Below are positions 1-6,320 of a DNA stretch of 13,865 nucleotides, in pieces (positions within the stretch are counted from its first letter, which is position 1; every line of letters begins with the position of its first letter). The stretch lies in assembly GCA_938008005.1 (NCBI GenBank), contig CALLLZ010000029.1, forward strand, positions 1 through 13,865, in the 5' to 3' direction. Below the pieces are notes generated by a model. That model saw only the letters and a list, made by a program, of their open reading frames with translations, searched no databases and was not told where the DNA came from. The stretch is from an uncultured Marinicella sp. Lineage in GTDB: Bacteria; Pseudomonadota; Gammaproteobacteria; Xanthomonadales; Marinicellaceae. The translations under genes were made by a program, and so were the position numbers.

Positions 1-875
1 ATACCCATACCAAAAGCGATAGTAGCAACAATAATCACCCCATCTTCACGCAAGAACTGACTTTGGTTACTGGCTCTGACCCTGGCAGATAAACCAGCAT
101 GGTATGGTAAAGCTTTACGCCCTTTACCAACAAGAAAACTGGCTACAGACTCAACCTTGCGACGTGATAAACAATAAACGATACCAGCATCAGTAGAATG
201 ATTCTCATGAATAAAACGCCACAACTGTTGTTTGCCATTGTCTTGTTCTTCAATTGAATATGTGATGTTTGGGCGATCAAAACTAGAAACATAAATCTGA
301 GCATCACCCAACTGTAATTCTTTGACAATTTCTGCACGAACCCTTTGATCAGCAGTCGCTGTCAAAGCGATGCGCGGTACAGCTGGAAATTCTTCATGTA
401 AAATTGAAAGTTGTTGGTATTCTTTCCTAAAATCATGCCCCCATTGCGAAACACAATGAGCTTCATCAATGGCAAACAAAGCCACTTTAACGTTTTTTAA
501 AAAAGCTTGAGTTTCATCACCAACTAACCTTTCTGGAGACAGGTATAACATGTCTAAAGAGCCATCTCTGGCTTTTTTCTCAACTTCACTCACCTCTCTA
601 GCAGATAAGGTGGAGTTAATATAAGCCGCATTAACACCCAATTGTTTCAACGCATTAACCTGATCTTGCATCAAAGCGATTAAGGGAGAAATAACGACCC
701 CAACTCCGTCTCTAACCATTGAAGGAATCTGATAGCACAACGATTTTCCGCCACCTGTAGGCATCAAAACCAAGGCGTCTTGGTTGTTAACTATGGCATC
801 AACAATTTCTTCTTGCTGATTCCGGAATTGGTCGTAACCAAAGACTTCTTTTAGTATTTTTTTAGCTGCAGACAT
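1..875 (-). CDS. recQ: ATP-dependent DNA helicase RecQ, N-terminal part (runs off left edge)
   Basis: This is the first 291 codons of a superfamily 2 3'-5' DNA helicase that unwinds DNA during recombination and replication-fork repair in the cytoplasm. Visible motifs, in order: a RecQ-type motif 0 around residues 11-21 (FGYDQFR..Q), Walker A MPTGGGKS at 38-45, motif Ia SPLIALMQDQ at 63-72, the Walker B/DEAH box with the RecQ aromatic-rich loop at 137-150 (DEAHCVSQWGHDFR), motif III LTATA at 171-175, motif IV around FDRPN at 199-203, and motif V VATIAFGMG at 283-291, where the window ends. The zinc-binding, winged-helix and HRDC regions lie outside. The start is fixed because an in-frame TAA directly precedes the ATG. 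No Shine-Dalgarno sequence precedes it, and a promoter-like -10 lies only 7 nt upstream. The reading frame is intact. Identification is secure. Confidence 0.97.
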   Translation of the reverse strand, partial: MSAAKKILKEVFGYDQFRNQQEEIVDAIVNNQDALVLMPTGGGKSLCYQIPSMVRDGVGVVISPLIALMQDQVNALKQLGVNAAYINSTLSAREVSEVEKKARDGSLDMLYLSPERLVGDETQAFLKNVKVALFAIDEAHCVSQWGHDFRKEYQQLSILHEEFPAVPRIALTATADQRVRAEIVKELQLGDAQIYVSSFDRPNITYSIEEQDNGKQQLWRFIHENHSTDAGIVYCLSRRKVESVASFLVGKGRKALPYHAGLSARVRASNQSQFLREDGVIIVATIAFGMG

Positions 876-882
876 TTAAATT

Positions 883-912
883 ATTTTAAACCATCCACTA
901 CCGCATATTCAA
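883..912 (-). promoter_or_regulatory. Candidate sigma-70 promoter of recQ, near-leaderless
   Basis: On the minus strand, TTGAAT (907-912) and TAAAAT (883-888) are separated by 18 nt. The -10 ends 7 nt before the recQ ATG, so transcription would begin at or within a base or so of the start codon. The hexamers are seen; promoter function is inferred. Confidence 0.4.
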
Positions 913-966
913 CAAAATGTAATTTTTCTTCTCATCCTCATGAGTGATATTAATTTATCAGCATTC

Positions 967-990
967 TCAAGTTTTGCGAATCAAACTTGA
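967..990. repeat. 8-bp perfect inverted repeat between recQ and the small membrane gene
   Basis: TCAAGTTT (967-974) and AAACTTGA (983-990) are perfect reverse complements separated by 8 nt. The element lies between divergent genes, so a terminator role is unlikely; an operator for a dimeric regulator is possible but unproven. I see no gene in the rest of the 150-base gap (876-1025). Confidence 0.45.
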
Positions 991-1025
991 TTTAATAGCT
1001 TCATTAAATATCAACAGAGCTTTAC

Positions 1026-1283
1026 ATGATTAAATCATTCAATCCAATCTTTACCACTTTAATTCTACTTGGAGGTAGCTTTTTAATTCTCGCCATTCCA
1101 AGTTGGATGGCTTATATTTTATTGACAGCAATTGCCGTCATTTTCATGGTTAACTTAATCTATAAAAACAATGACATCATCTTATTGATATGGCACTTCT
1201 GTGCAGAATTCATCGGCTTTTGTTTGTTGGTAACTTTATTTGTAGGCACAGTTGTATTAATGAATGGCTTGATTCCTGCATGA
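1026..1283 (+). CDS. Small three-helix membrane protein, unknown function
   Basis: An 85-residue protein made almost wholly of hydrophobic segments, at about residues 8-24, 26-46 and 52-79, so it is expected to sit in the inner membrane. The short link between helices 2 and 3 (YKNND, 46-50) is the only clearly polar stretch. I do not recognise a family and see no catalytic motif. The ATG at 1026 is preceded by only a weak AGAG-like ribosome-binding site about 8 nt upstream. It is divergent from recQ and reads in the same direction as the Slp-like gene 81 nt downstream, so the two could be cotranscribed. The unbroken frame and membrane-type composition support a real gene, but the product stays hypothetical. 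Confidence 0.65.
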   Translation: MIKSFNPIFTTLILLGGSFLILAIPSWMAYILLTAIAVIFMVNLIYKNNDIILLIWHFCAEFIGFCLLVTLFVGTVVLMNGLIPA

Positions 1284-1364
1284 CAGTTAATCGACCAGGC
1301 TTGGTTCAGCTTGCATTCAAGTTATATGTTGATAATTAAATTAATTTAACGATTGGTAGATGCA

Positions 1365-1781
1365 ATGAAAAACCTGATTATCATCTCTTTATCTTTTTTG
1401 ACATTAAGTGCGTGTATACAACCACCCCAACCATTGCGTGGCGAATTCAGCGACATCAGCCCAAATACCTATAAAACCAAGCCAATTCTAGATCTCAATG
1501 TTCGGTGGACTGGGTTTGTAGTAGATGTTGAAAATAAAGAAGATCACAGCTGTTTGACCATCAGAGCCAAAGTTCCAGACGAAGTGGCAAGGCCTTCGAA
1601 ACGCATTCGAGTTGATCAAGGTCGATTTATTGCTTGCAAGACTACATTTTTAGAACCAGAAAGCTTCATTCGAAAAGCGGTCACTGTTACAGGTCAAGTC
1701 AAACGCGTGATTAACAAAAAAATTGATGACTTAGATTATGCATATCCATTGGTTGATGCCAAGGTCATATATGTTTGGTAA
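1365..1781 (+). CDS. Slp-family outer-membrane lipoprotein
   Basis: A 138-residue lipoprotein. The N-terminus MKNLIIISLSFLTLSAC is a classic type II signal peptide with lipobox LSAC, so Cys17 would be lipidated and the protein anchored in the envelope, most likely the outer membrane. The mature part matches what I know of the Slp/YeaY family: VRWTGFVVDVEN with a short strand-rich barrel-like domain, the GRF segment, then a repeated-valine strand (VTVTGQV), and the family ending I.D.DYAYPLVDAKVIYVW. Slp proteins are starvation- or stress-associated lipoproteins of unclear biochemical role. A TTG start at 1353 would add four residues, but the ATG at 1365 has GGTAG 5 nt upstream and gives the canonical signal peptide. 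The gene ends one base before the stop codon of the convergent neighbour. Confidence 0.85.
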   Translation: MKNLIIISLSFLTLSACIQPPQPLRGEFSDISPNTYKTKPILDLNVRWTGFVVDVENKEDHSCLTIRAKVPDEVARPSKRIRVDQGRFIACKTTFLEPESFIRKAVTVTGQVKRVINKKIDDLDYAYPLVDAKVIYVW

Positions 1782-1782
1782 G

Positions 1783-2100
1783 TTACTTAGAGTTGGTTTT
1801 TAAATACTTGTTCAGTCGATAAATTTTTTCCTCTAACTGATGATTCTCTTTATACAAATCATGCAACAAACCATTGAGAAAAGGAACGCCTATAAGCCCC
1901 ATGTGTACGCTCTCTAAAAACCAATTGTTTTTAACAGCAAAGCTTTCTGCATTCACATTTTTACAATACCACCCTTTTCTTGCTAATAATGTTTGATAAA
2001 TAAATAGAGCGTTTTCAAAGTAGACCCCATCATCAACACCAACCAGAGCTTCTAATGGTTGATAATCGCTGCAATGGTTTATTTCAATGGCAGATTCCAT
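1783..2100 (-). CDS. Hypothetical 105-residue protein downstream of opsX
   Basis: I do not recognise this protein. It has no signal peptide or clear membrane segment, so it is probably cytoplasmic. The middle is rich in aromatic residues (YFENALFIYQTLLARKGWYC, about 27-46). A hydrophobic stretch at 66-79 (HMGLIGVPFLNGLL) leads into a charged helix at 79-101 with heptad-like leucines, which may form a short coiled coil. There are two cysteines (10 and 46). The gene lies 51 nt downstream of opsX on the same strand and is probably cotranscribed, so an LPS-related role is possible but only inferred from position. Its stop codon is one base from the stop of the convergent lipoprotein gene, with no room for a terminator between them. 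Confidence 0.65.
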   Translation of the reverse strand: MESAIEINHCSDYQPLEALVGVDDGVYFENALFIYQTLLARKGWYCKNVNAESFAVKNNWFLESVHMGLIGVPFLNGLLHDLYKENHQLEEKIYRLNKYLKTNSK

Positions 2101-2151
2101 TCAAACACCATAGCCAAAACACATGAACAACACGTGTACTAAACATCGTAT

Positions 2152-3222
2152 TTATATGAAAACTTCTTTCACTTTCTGCATCACATCTTCAACAGTTATT
2201 AAATCCATTGCGCCAGCAAATTCAGTTTTCGTCCCCCATTTGACTCCATTAACTTGTTTATTTAAAAATTTCTGACAAGCCTCTTCGTATTTATCAACGG
2301 TTAATTCTGTATATTGGTATGACCCTGATCTTTTATAGTTACTCGCTGCCAATAAACCTATAACTGGTGTTCCAACACTACCGGCCATATGTAAAGGCCC
2401 TGAGTCGGGTGAAATAACCAAATCAGCTTGCCTCACTAAACAGAGTAATTGTTTTAAGGTATCTTGACCTGCTAAATTAACAACAGGGTATTTAGCTTTA
2501 TTAACAATTGCGGCTACAAAACTCTTTTCTTTTTCGGATGGACTACCTGTAATAACAACTTGTACTTTTAAGATTTTGATCACTGTATCTATTAATTGGG
2601 CATACCTGTCAACCGACCAATTGCGTAAATCATGACTCGAACATGGACTGATGAGTATGGTTTTCCGGCTACCATTAATATACTTTGCTGCAAATCTTTC
2701 ATCATCTTGACTGACTGGAATTTGCCAATCCATTATTTTTTCCTCACACCCTAAATACTCAGCAAACTGCATAAAACCATCCAATACATGACAATTGTGT
2801 AAATATGGAATCCGCTCATTAACAGCCAAACCATGAAGCTCTTTCGACCGATGTTTATCATAGCCAATTCGTCGCTTCGCAGAAATAAACCTAGAAACTA
2901 AATTAGCTCGTAATGACAGTTGCATCTGCAGCAACACATCAAATTCACGGCCATTCACTTTTCTTCTTAAAGCCCTCACGCCCTGCCACCCAGATGACTT
3001 ATTGAATTCAATAAATTCAACGCCATGAAGTCCTTTGAGCAACCTGCTTTCTAATTGGCCAATAATCCAAGTAATTTTTGCATTTGGAAATTTATTTTGA
3101 ATGGTTTTCACTACTGGTACAACATGGGTTGCATCTCCAATAGCAGATAAGCGAAAGATACAAATTGACGGTGATTGTTTTAGAGAATTCGACTGTTGTT
3201 TTAAACTTGAGTTTGTTGTCAT
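2152..3222 (-). CDS. opsX: LPS heptosyltransferase I, OpsX type (GT9 family)
   Basis: A 356-residue cytoplasmic glycosyltransferase that transfers the first L-glycero-D-manno-heptose from ADP-heptose onto Kdo in the LPS inner core. Near the N-terminus, ICIFRLSAIGD (about 20-30) holds the family's catalytic-region aspartate. The C-terminal half carries a nucleotide-sugar binding signature, ISPDSGPLHMAGSVGTPVIGL (about 270-290), preceded by ISPCSSHDLRNW (about 191-202). From memory, the N-terminal third (RLSAIGD, TWIIG, FNKSSGWQGV, LLQMQLSLRA, HVLDGFMQFAEYLG) resembles Haemophilus OpsX more than Escherichia WaaC. OpsX acts on phosphorylated Kdo, and the divergent kdkA supplies that phosphate, which supports the call. 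A TTG one codon upstream (3225) is also open, but the ATG at 3222 is preferred; neither has a clear Shine-Dalgarno sequence. Confidence 0.9.
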   Translation of the reverse strand: MTTNSSLKQQSNSLKQSPSICIFRLSAIGDATHVVPVVKTIQNKFPNAKITWIIGQLESRLLKGLHGVEFIEFNKSSGWQGVRALRRKVNGREFDVLLQMQLSLRANLVSRFISAKRRIGYDKHRSKELHGLAVNERIPYLHNCHVLDGFMQFAEYLGCEEKIMDWQIPVSQDDERFAAKYINGSRKTILISPCSSHDLRNWSVDRYAQLIDTVIKILKVQVVITGSPSEKEKSFVAAIVNKAKYPVVNLAGQDTLKQLLCLVRQADLVISPDSGPLHMAGSVGTPVIGLLAASNYKRSGSYQYTELTVDKYEEACQKFLNKQVNGVKWGTKTEFAGAMDLITVEDVMQKVKEVFI

Positions 3223-3241
3223 CAATTAAATCATTTAAAAT
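3213..3241 (+). promoter_or_regulatory. Candidate kdkA promoter
   Basis: TTGTTG (3213-3218) and TAAAAT (3236-3241) are spaced by 17 nt and would start transcription near 3248. That excludes the earlier TTG codons as kdkA starts and leaves TTG 3273. The -10 is good and the -35 weak. The element overlaps the start of opsX. Confidence 0.35.
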
Positions 3242-3246
3242 AAACC

Positions 3247-3255
3247 ATTCTATCA
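3247..3255 (-). promoter_or_regulatory. Candidate extended -10 promoter of opsX
   Basis: The minus strand reads TGATAGAAT here, an extended -10 (TGn plus TAGAAT, five of six consensus bases) about 24 nt upstream of the opsX ATG. No good -35 is visible. It lies back to back with the candidate kdkA promoter. Confidence 0.35.
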
Positions 3256-3272
3256 TTGACCAACCCTACAGC

Positions 3273-4022
3273 TTGCACACAATCGATATAAACAACCTAT
3301 CAATTATTACTTCTGAAAAATTGAAAGATGAAATCGACCCACAATGGTTTGAGCAGGACTATTGGATGAATCAAGGCCGTTTATTAGGTGCAAATTCAGG
3401 ACGTGGGTCAACATGGGTAATCAAATCCGAATGGGGTAAATGGGTATTGCGCCATTACTTTCGTGGTGGTTTGTACGCCAAAATAAATCGCGATCGTTAT
3501 TTTTGGACCGGCCTGAAAAACACCCGTGCACACAAAGAGTATCAACTCTTAAATAAAATACACAAGTTAAACCTACCCAGTCCAAAGCCGATAGCTGCAT
3601 TAATAATAAAAAAAGGTCTCTTTTACCGCAATGACCTGATTATGGAACACATCCAACATAAAATGACCTTTGCTCAAGGCCTCAGTAATGATTACCTTAA
3701 TAATAAACACCCTGAAAATACACAAAAAACAGAAAACCATACATTAGATATAGAAACTTGGCATCGTATTGGCGAAACCATTGCAAAATATCACCAAAAT
3801 GGCATATATCATTCTGATCTCAATGCACATAATATACTGTTAAATAATGAACAGGTGTTCGTTATTGATTTCGACAAAGGTGAAACAAGAAAAATCAAAA
3901 AATACTGGCAACAAGATAACATGAATCGGCTGAAAAGATCTATTGAGAAAATTAGCAACCACAATTGCGATGCTCAATTGAACAAACAATGGCAAACTTT
4001 ATTAGCAGGTTATCATGCTTAA
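3273..4022 (+). CDS. kdkA: 3-deoxy-D-manno-octulosonic acid (Kdo) kinase
   Basis: KdkA phosphorylates the single Kdo residue of LPS at the cytoplasmic face of the inner membrane, using ATP. It belongs to the KdkA/WaaP kinase-like family. With this start it is 249 residues long. Visible features: the family N-terminal block W..QGRLLGANSGRG near residues 31-45, LRHYFRGGLYAKINRDRY near 59-76, the catalytic loop HSDLNAHNILL at about 180-190 (catalytic Asp near 182), the metal-binding DFDKGE near 199-204, and the NMNRLKRSI tail near 216-224. The frame is open back to TTG 3165, inside opsX, but there is no ATG before the conserved core. TTG 3273 gives 31 residues to the first conserved Trp, which fits my memory of Haemophilus KdkA, and it lies downstream of the candidate promoter. 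Other TTG codons (3207, 3213, 3216) remain possible. The 3' end overlaps moaA by 8 nt. Confidence 0.9.
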   Translation: MHTIDINNLSIITSEKLKDEIDPQWFEQDYWMNQGRLLGANSGRGSTWVIKSEWGKWVLRHYFRGGLYAKINRDRYFWTGLKNTRAHKEYQLLNKIHKLNLPSPKPIAALIIKKGLFYRNDLIMEHIQHKMTFAQGLSNDYLNNKHPENTQKTENHTLDIETWHRIGETIAKYHQNGIYHSDLNAHNILLNNEQVFVIDFDKGETRKIKKYWQQDNMNRLKRSIEKISNHNCDAQLNKQWQTLLAGYHA

Positions 4023-5037
4023 TCCACCTGCGCCTGAAGTTATTGATCAACTCAATCGTCCCATTAAAGATTTGCGTATCTCTTTAACAGATCGCTGTCA
4101 GTTTCGCTGCAATTACTGTTTACCAGCTGAGCATGTGGATGTTATGCGCCAACAAAGTCAGCCTGAAAAGCACCTGAGCTTTGCTGAAATAACTCAAGTG
4201 GTTCAAGCTTTTGCCGAATTAGGAGTCAATAAAATTCGTCTCACAGGCGGAGAACCACTGTTAAGAAAGAACCTATCAACCTTGATCGGAAACATTAAAA
4301 AAATTACCGGTATAGATGAAGTGGCTTTAACTACCAACGCAGGATTATTAGATCCAGTTTTAGACGATTTAGTCAACGCAGGTTTAGATCGAATCACAAT
4401 TAGTCTCGATGCATTGGATCAGGACTTATTTACTCAAATCACTGGCACCAATGTGAAAGTTGATAACATTTTACGTAGCGTTGACAGGTGTTTATCTTCC
4501 CGACTAAAACAAGTGAAGATTAATTGCGTGATTCAAAAAGGAGTTAACGAAGATCAAATCATCCCAATGTTGGCTCATTTCAGAGGCACTTCTGTTGTAG
4601 TCAGATTCATTGAATTCATGGACGTAGGCAACATCAATGGCTGGCAACCCAAGCAAGTATTCGAGTCACAACAGGCCTTAAAACTGATCGCTGATCGCTG
4701 GCCTATAAGCCCTAAACCACCTTCCAATGTCGGAGAAGTAGCTAACAGATTCGAGTTTGATGATGGCATGGGTGAGTTTGGTTTGATTTCATCTATCAGT
4801 GAACCGTTTTGTCAGGATTGTAATCGTGCTCGGCTCAGCACCCAAGGTGAAATTTATACCTGCTTATTTGCCACCCAAGGTCACCATATCAAAGCATTGA
4901 TAAATAAGCCCATTGAATTACTTGAAGCCATCAGTCAAATTTGGAAGCAACGCAAAGACCAATACTCTTCACAAAGAAAAAACACAACTGCTAAAAATAA
5001 GTTACCAAAAGTAGAAATGTTTGTGATTGGCGGTTAA
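4015..5037 (+). CDS. moaA: GTP 3',8-cyclase MoaA (radical SAM)
   Basis: MoaA performs the first step of molybdenum cofactor synthesis, converting GTP to 3',8-cyclo-7,8-dihydro-GTP with two 4Fe-4S clusters and S-adenosylmethionine. The 340-residue protein has the radical SAM motif at C28, C32 and C35 (CQFRCNYC), the SAM-binding LTGGEPLLR at 76-84, and the second-cluster cysteines C266, C269 and C283 (FCQDCNRARL...YTC). The C-terminal Gly-Gly (339-340), known to be needed for activity, is present. Length is normal for the family. The start overlaps the end of kdkA by 8 nt, with a GCAGG-like ribosome-binding site inside kdkA, so the two are probably translationally linked. That overlap leaves no room for a leader or Moco riboswitch ahead of moaA. 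The next gene is moaC. Confidence 0.97.
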   Translation: MLNPPAPEVIDQLNRPIKDLRISLTDRCQFRCNYCLPAEHVDVMRQQSQPEKHLSFAEITQVVQAFAELGVNKIRLTGGEPLLRKNLSTLIGNIKKITGIDEVALTTNAGLLDPVLDDLVNAGLDRITISLDALDQDLFTQITGTNVKVDNILRSVDRCLSSRLKQVKINCVIQKGVNEDQIIPMLAHFRGTSVVVRFIEFMDVGNINGWQPKQVFESQQALKLIADRWPISPKPPSNVGEVANRFEFDDGMGEFGLISSISEPFCQDCNRARLSTQGEIYTCLFATQGHHIKALINKPIELLEAISQIWKQRKDQYSSQRKNTTAKNKLPKVEMFVIGG

Positions 5038-5044
5038 ATAAAAC

Positions 5045-5062
5045 ATGAGTCAAATTAAATGA
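5045..5062 (+). other. Five-codon mini-ORF whose stop overlaps the moaC start
   Basis: ATG at 5045 opens the peptide MSQIK and ends at TGA 5060-5062, which overlaps the moaC ATG at 5059. It could act as a reinitiation or coupling leader, or be a relic of an older moaC start, since E. coli MoaC begins MSQ (from memory). It may also be chance. No Shine-Dalgarno sequence is evident ahead of it. Confidence 0.3.
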
Positions 5063-5601
5063 AACAGTCAACTGATAAATCACTCAGTCACATCGACGCA
5101 AAAAACAATCCAACCATGGTTGATGTCAGTGATAAAAATATAACAACTCGTGTTGCTATTGCACAAACGGAAGTTAAATTACCAGCAGAAGTGAAAGCAG
5201 CGATATATCAAAAAACCTATAAAGACAAACATCAAAATGAAATTAGCAGTAAAAAAGGCCCAGTTTTTCAGACTGCAATAATTGCTGGAGTAATGGCTGC
5301 TAAAAGAACTCATGAACTCATTCCTTTCTGTCACCCATTAGGGTTAGAAAATTGCAAAATTGATATAAACACTGATAAAAATCAAAACCTTTTAATTATT
5401 TGCGAATGCAAAGTCCATGGAAAAACGGGTGTTGAAATGGAAGCATTAACCGGTGCCACAATCGCTGCACTCACTGTTTACGATATGTGTAAGGCACTGA
5501 GCCATGAAATTATCATAGGGGAAACAAAATTGTTATCCAAATCTGGTGGAAAATCAATTTACAATGCTGAACAAACATCCACCAAAGAAGAGCAACCATG
5601 A
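5059..5601 (+). CDS. moaC: Cyclic pyranopterin monophosphate synthase MoaC
   Basis: MoaC converts the MoaA product to cyclic pyranopterin monophosphate. The 180-residue protein shows the family blocks in order: SHIDAKNNPTMVDVSDK (10-26), KKGPVFQTAIIAGVMAAKRT (65-84), LIPFCHPL (87-94), GKTGVEMEALTGA (121-133) and YDMCKALSHE (141-150), ending KSGGKS (161-166). The catalytic residues known from E. coli (Lys51, Asp128, Lys131) correspond to a Lys near 65-66, Asp142 and Lys145. It is somewhat longer than E. coli MoaC, with extra residues at both ends. The start follows moaA by 21 nt and has no strong Shine-Dalgarno sequence. A five-codon ORF (5045-5062) ends across its ATG. The gene overlaps moaD by 4 nt (ATGA). 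Confidence 0.97.
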   Translation: MKQSTDKSLSHIDAKNNPTMVDVSDKNITTRVAIAQTEVKLPAEVKAAIYQKTYKDKHQNEISSKKGPVFQTAIIAGVMAAKRTHELIPFCHPLGLENCKIDINTDKNQNLLIICECKVHGKTGVEMEALTGATIAALTVYDMCKALSHEIIIGETKLLSKSGGKSIYNAEQTSTKEEQP

Positions 5602-5864
5602 AATTAAGCATTGAGTTTTACGGTCGTCTGAAAGCGCAATTCAGCACAAAACCACTTGAATTGAATGTAGCTGAACCAGACAAAACCGATAGGAATACAA
5701 TCATTACTATAGAAAATATTTACTTGGATTTATGCCAGTCGTATGGTTGCAAATCAGAAATCAAAATCATCAAACCTATATTAAATGACACTTTTGCAGA
5801 GTGGAATGACCCAGTTAAAACCAATGACGTGATCGGTTTTTTCCCACCCGCCTCAGGAGGCTGA
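5598..5864 (+). CDS. moaD: Molybdopterin synthase small subunit MoaD
   Basis: MoaD is the ubiquitin-like sulfur carrier of molybdopterin synthase; its C-terminal glycine is thiocarboxylated and donates sulfur to precursor Z held by MoaE. The 88-residue protein starts MKLSIEFYGRLK, typical of the beta-grasp fold, and ends FFPPASGG with the required Gly-Gly. It is slightly longer than the usual 81-83 residues, with the extra length in the polar stretch around 27-36. The ATG overlaps the moaC stop (ATGA), and AAGAAGAG just upstream is a good ribosome-binding site. The Gly-Gly codons also form the Shine-Dalgarno sequence of moaE. Confidence 0.95.
   Translation: MKLSIEFYGRLKAQFSTKPLELNVAEPDKTDRNTIITIENIYLDLCQSYGCKSEIKIIKPILNDTFAEWNDPVKTNDVIGFFPPASGG
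5855..5860 (+). promoter_or_regulatory. Consensus Shine-Dalgarno of moaE inside the moaD Gly-Gly codons
   Basis: AGGAGG lies 4 nt before the moaE ATG. The bases belong to the last Ser-Gly-Gly codons of moaD (TCA GGA GGC TGA ATG), so one sequence specifies both the sulfur-carrier tail and efficient initiation of the partner subunit. Confidence 0.85.
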
Positions 5865-6293
5865 ATGTTTAGCCTTAGTGAAAAAGACATTGATGTCATT
5901 CAATTGAAGCAACAAGTCATTAACCCACAAAGTGGTGGCTTTGTTTGTTTTGAAGGCTGGGTTAGAAACCATAATAGTGCTGAAGGAAAAACCAGTCAAC
6001 CTGTACTTGAATTGCATTATGAAGCACATCCAAAATTAGCTGAAAAAGTGGGCAAAACAATCATTACAGATGCTTTACAGAAATTTGATATCAACGCAGC
6101 TTGTTGCTGTCATCGGATTGGCCAATTAAAAGTCGGTGATATGGCAATTTGGGTAGGCGTGTCTGCTGATCACCGCCAAGCTGCCTTCCAAGCTTGTGAG
6201 TACATTTTAAATCAAACCAAAGCCAACGTCCCTATTTGGAAAAATGAATTCTATGAGAATGGCGAATCTGGTTGGGTAGAAGCCAATCTATGA
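5865..6293 (+). CDS. moaE: Molybdopterin synthase catalytic subunit MoaE
   Basis: MoaE binds cyclic pyranopterin monophosphate and, with thiocarboxylated MoaD, forms the dithiolene of molybdopterin. The 142-residue protein shows GGFVCFEGWVRNHN (24-37, with the conserved Arg34), LHYEAHPKLA (50-59), HRIGQLKVGD (83-92), DHRQAAFQAC (102-111) and K.NVPIWKNE (119-128), which includes the two active-site lysines at 119 and 126. Length is normal. The start codon abuts the moaD stop, and the Shine-Dalgarno sequence lies within moaD, which fits tight co-production of the heterotetramer. An unusual run of three cysteines (80-82) directly precedes HRIG. No moaB follows; the next gene is uvrC, 27 nt downstream. 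Confidence 0.96.
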   Translation: MFSLSEKDIDVIQLKQQVINPQSGGFVCFEGWVRNHNSAEGKTSQPVLELHYEAHPKLAEKVGKTIITDALQKFDINAACCCHRIGQLKVGDMAIWVGVSADHRQAAFQACEYILNQTKANVPIWKNEFYENGESGWVEANL

Positions 6294-6320
6294 CTATAAA
6301 GTTAACCAACCTAAGCTAAC

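Noticed and set aside
143..337. 64-codon minus-strand ORF within recQ
   Set aside because: It is in another frame of the intact recQ coding region.
1284..1364. Promoter for the Slp-like gene (TTGGTT 1301-1306 with TATATG 1323-1328)
   Set aside because: Matches are too weak and the gene may be cotranscribed with the upstream small gene, so I did not list it as a feature.
3900..4014. Moco riboswitch or separate promoter ahead of moaA
   Set aside because: The region is kdkA coding sequence overlapping the moaA start, and I see no structured leader.
4203..4769. Minus-strand ORFs antisense to moaA
   Set aside because: Both are short, overlap conserved radical SAM coding sequence, and show no family features.
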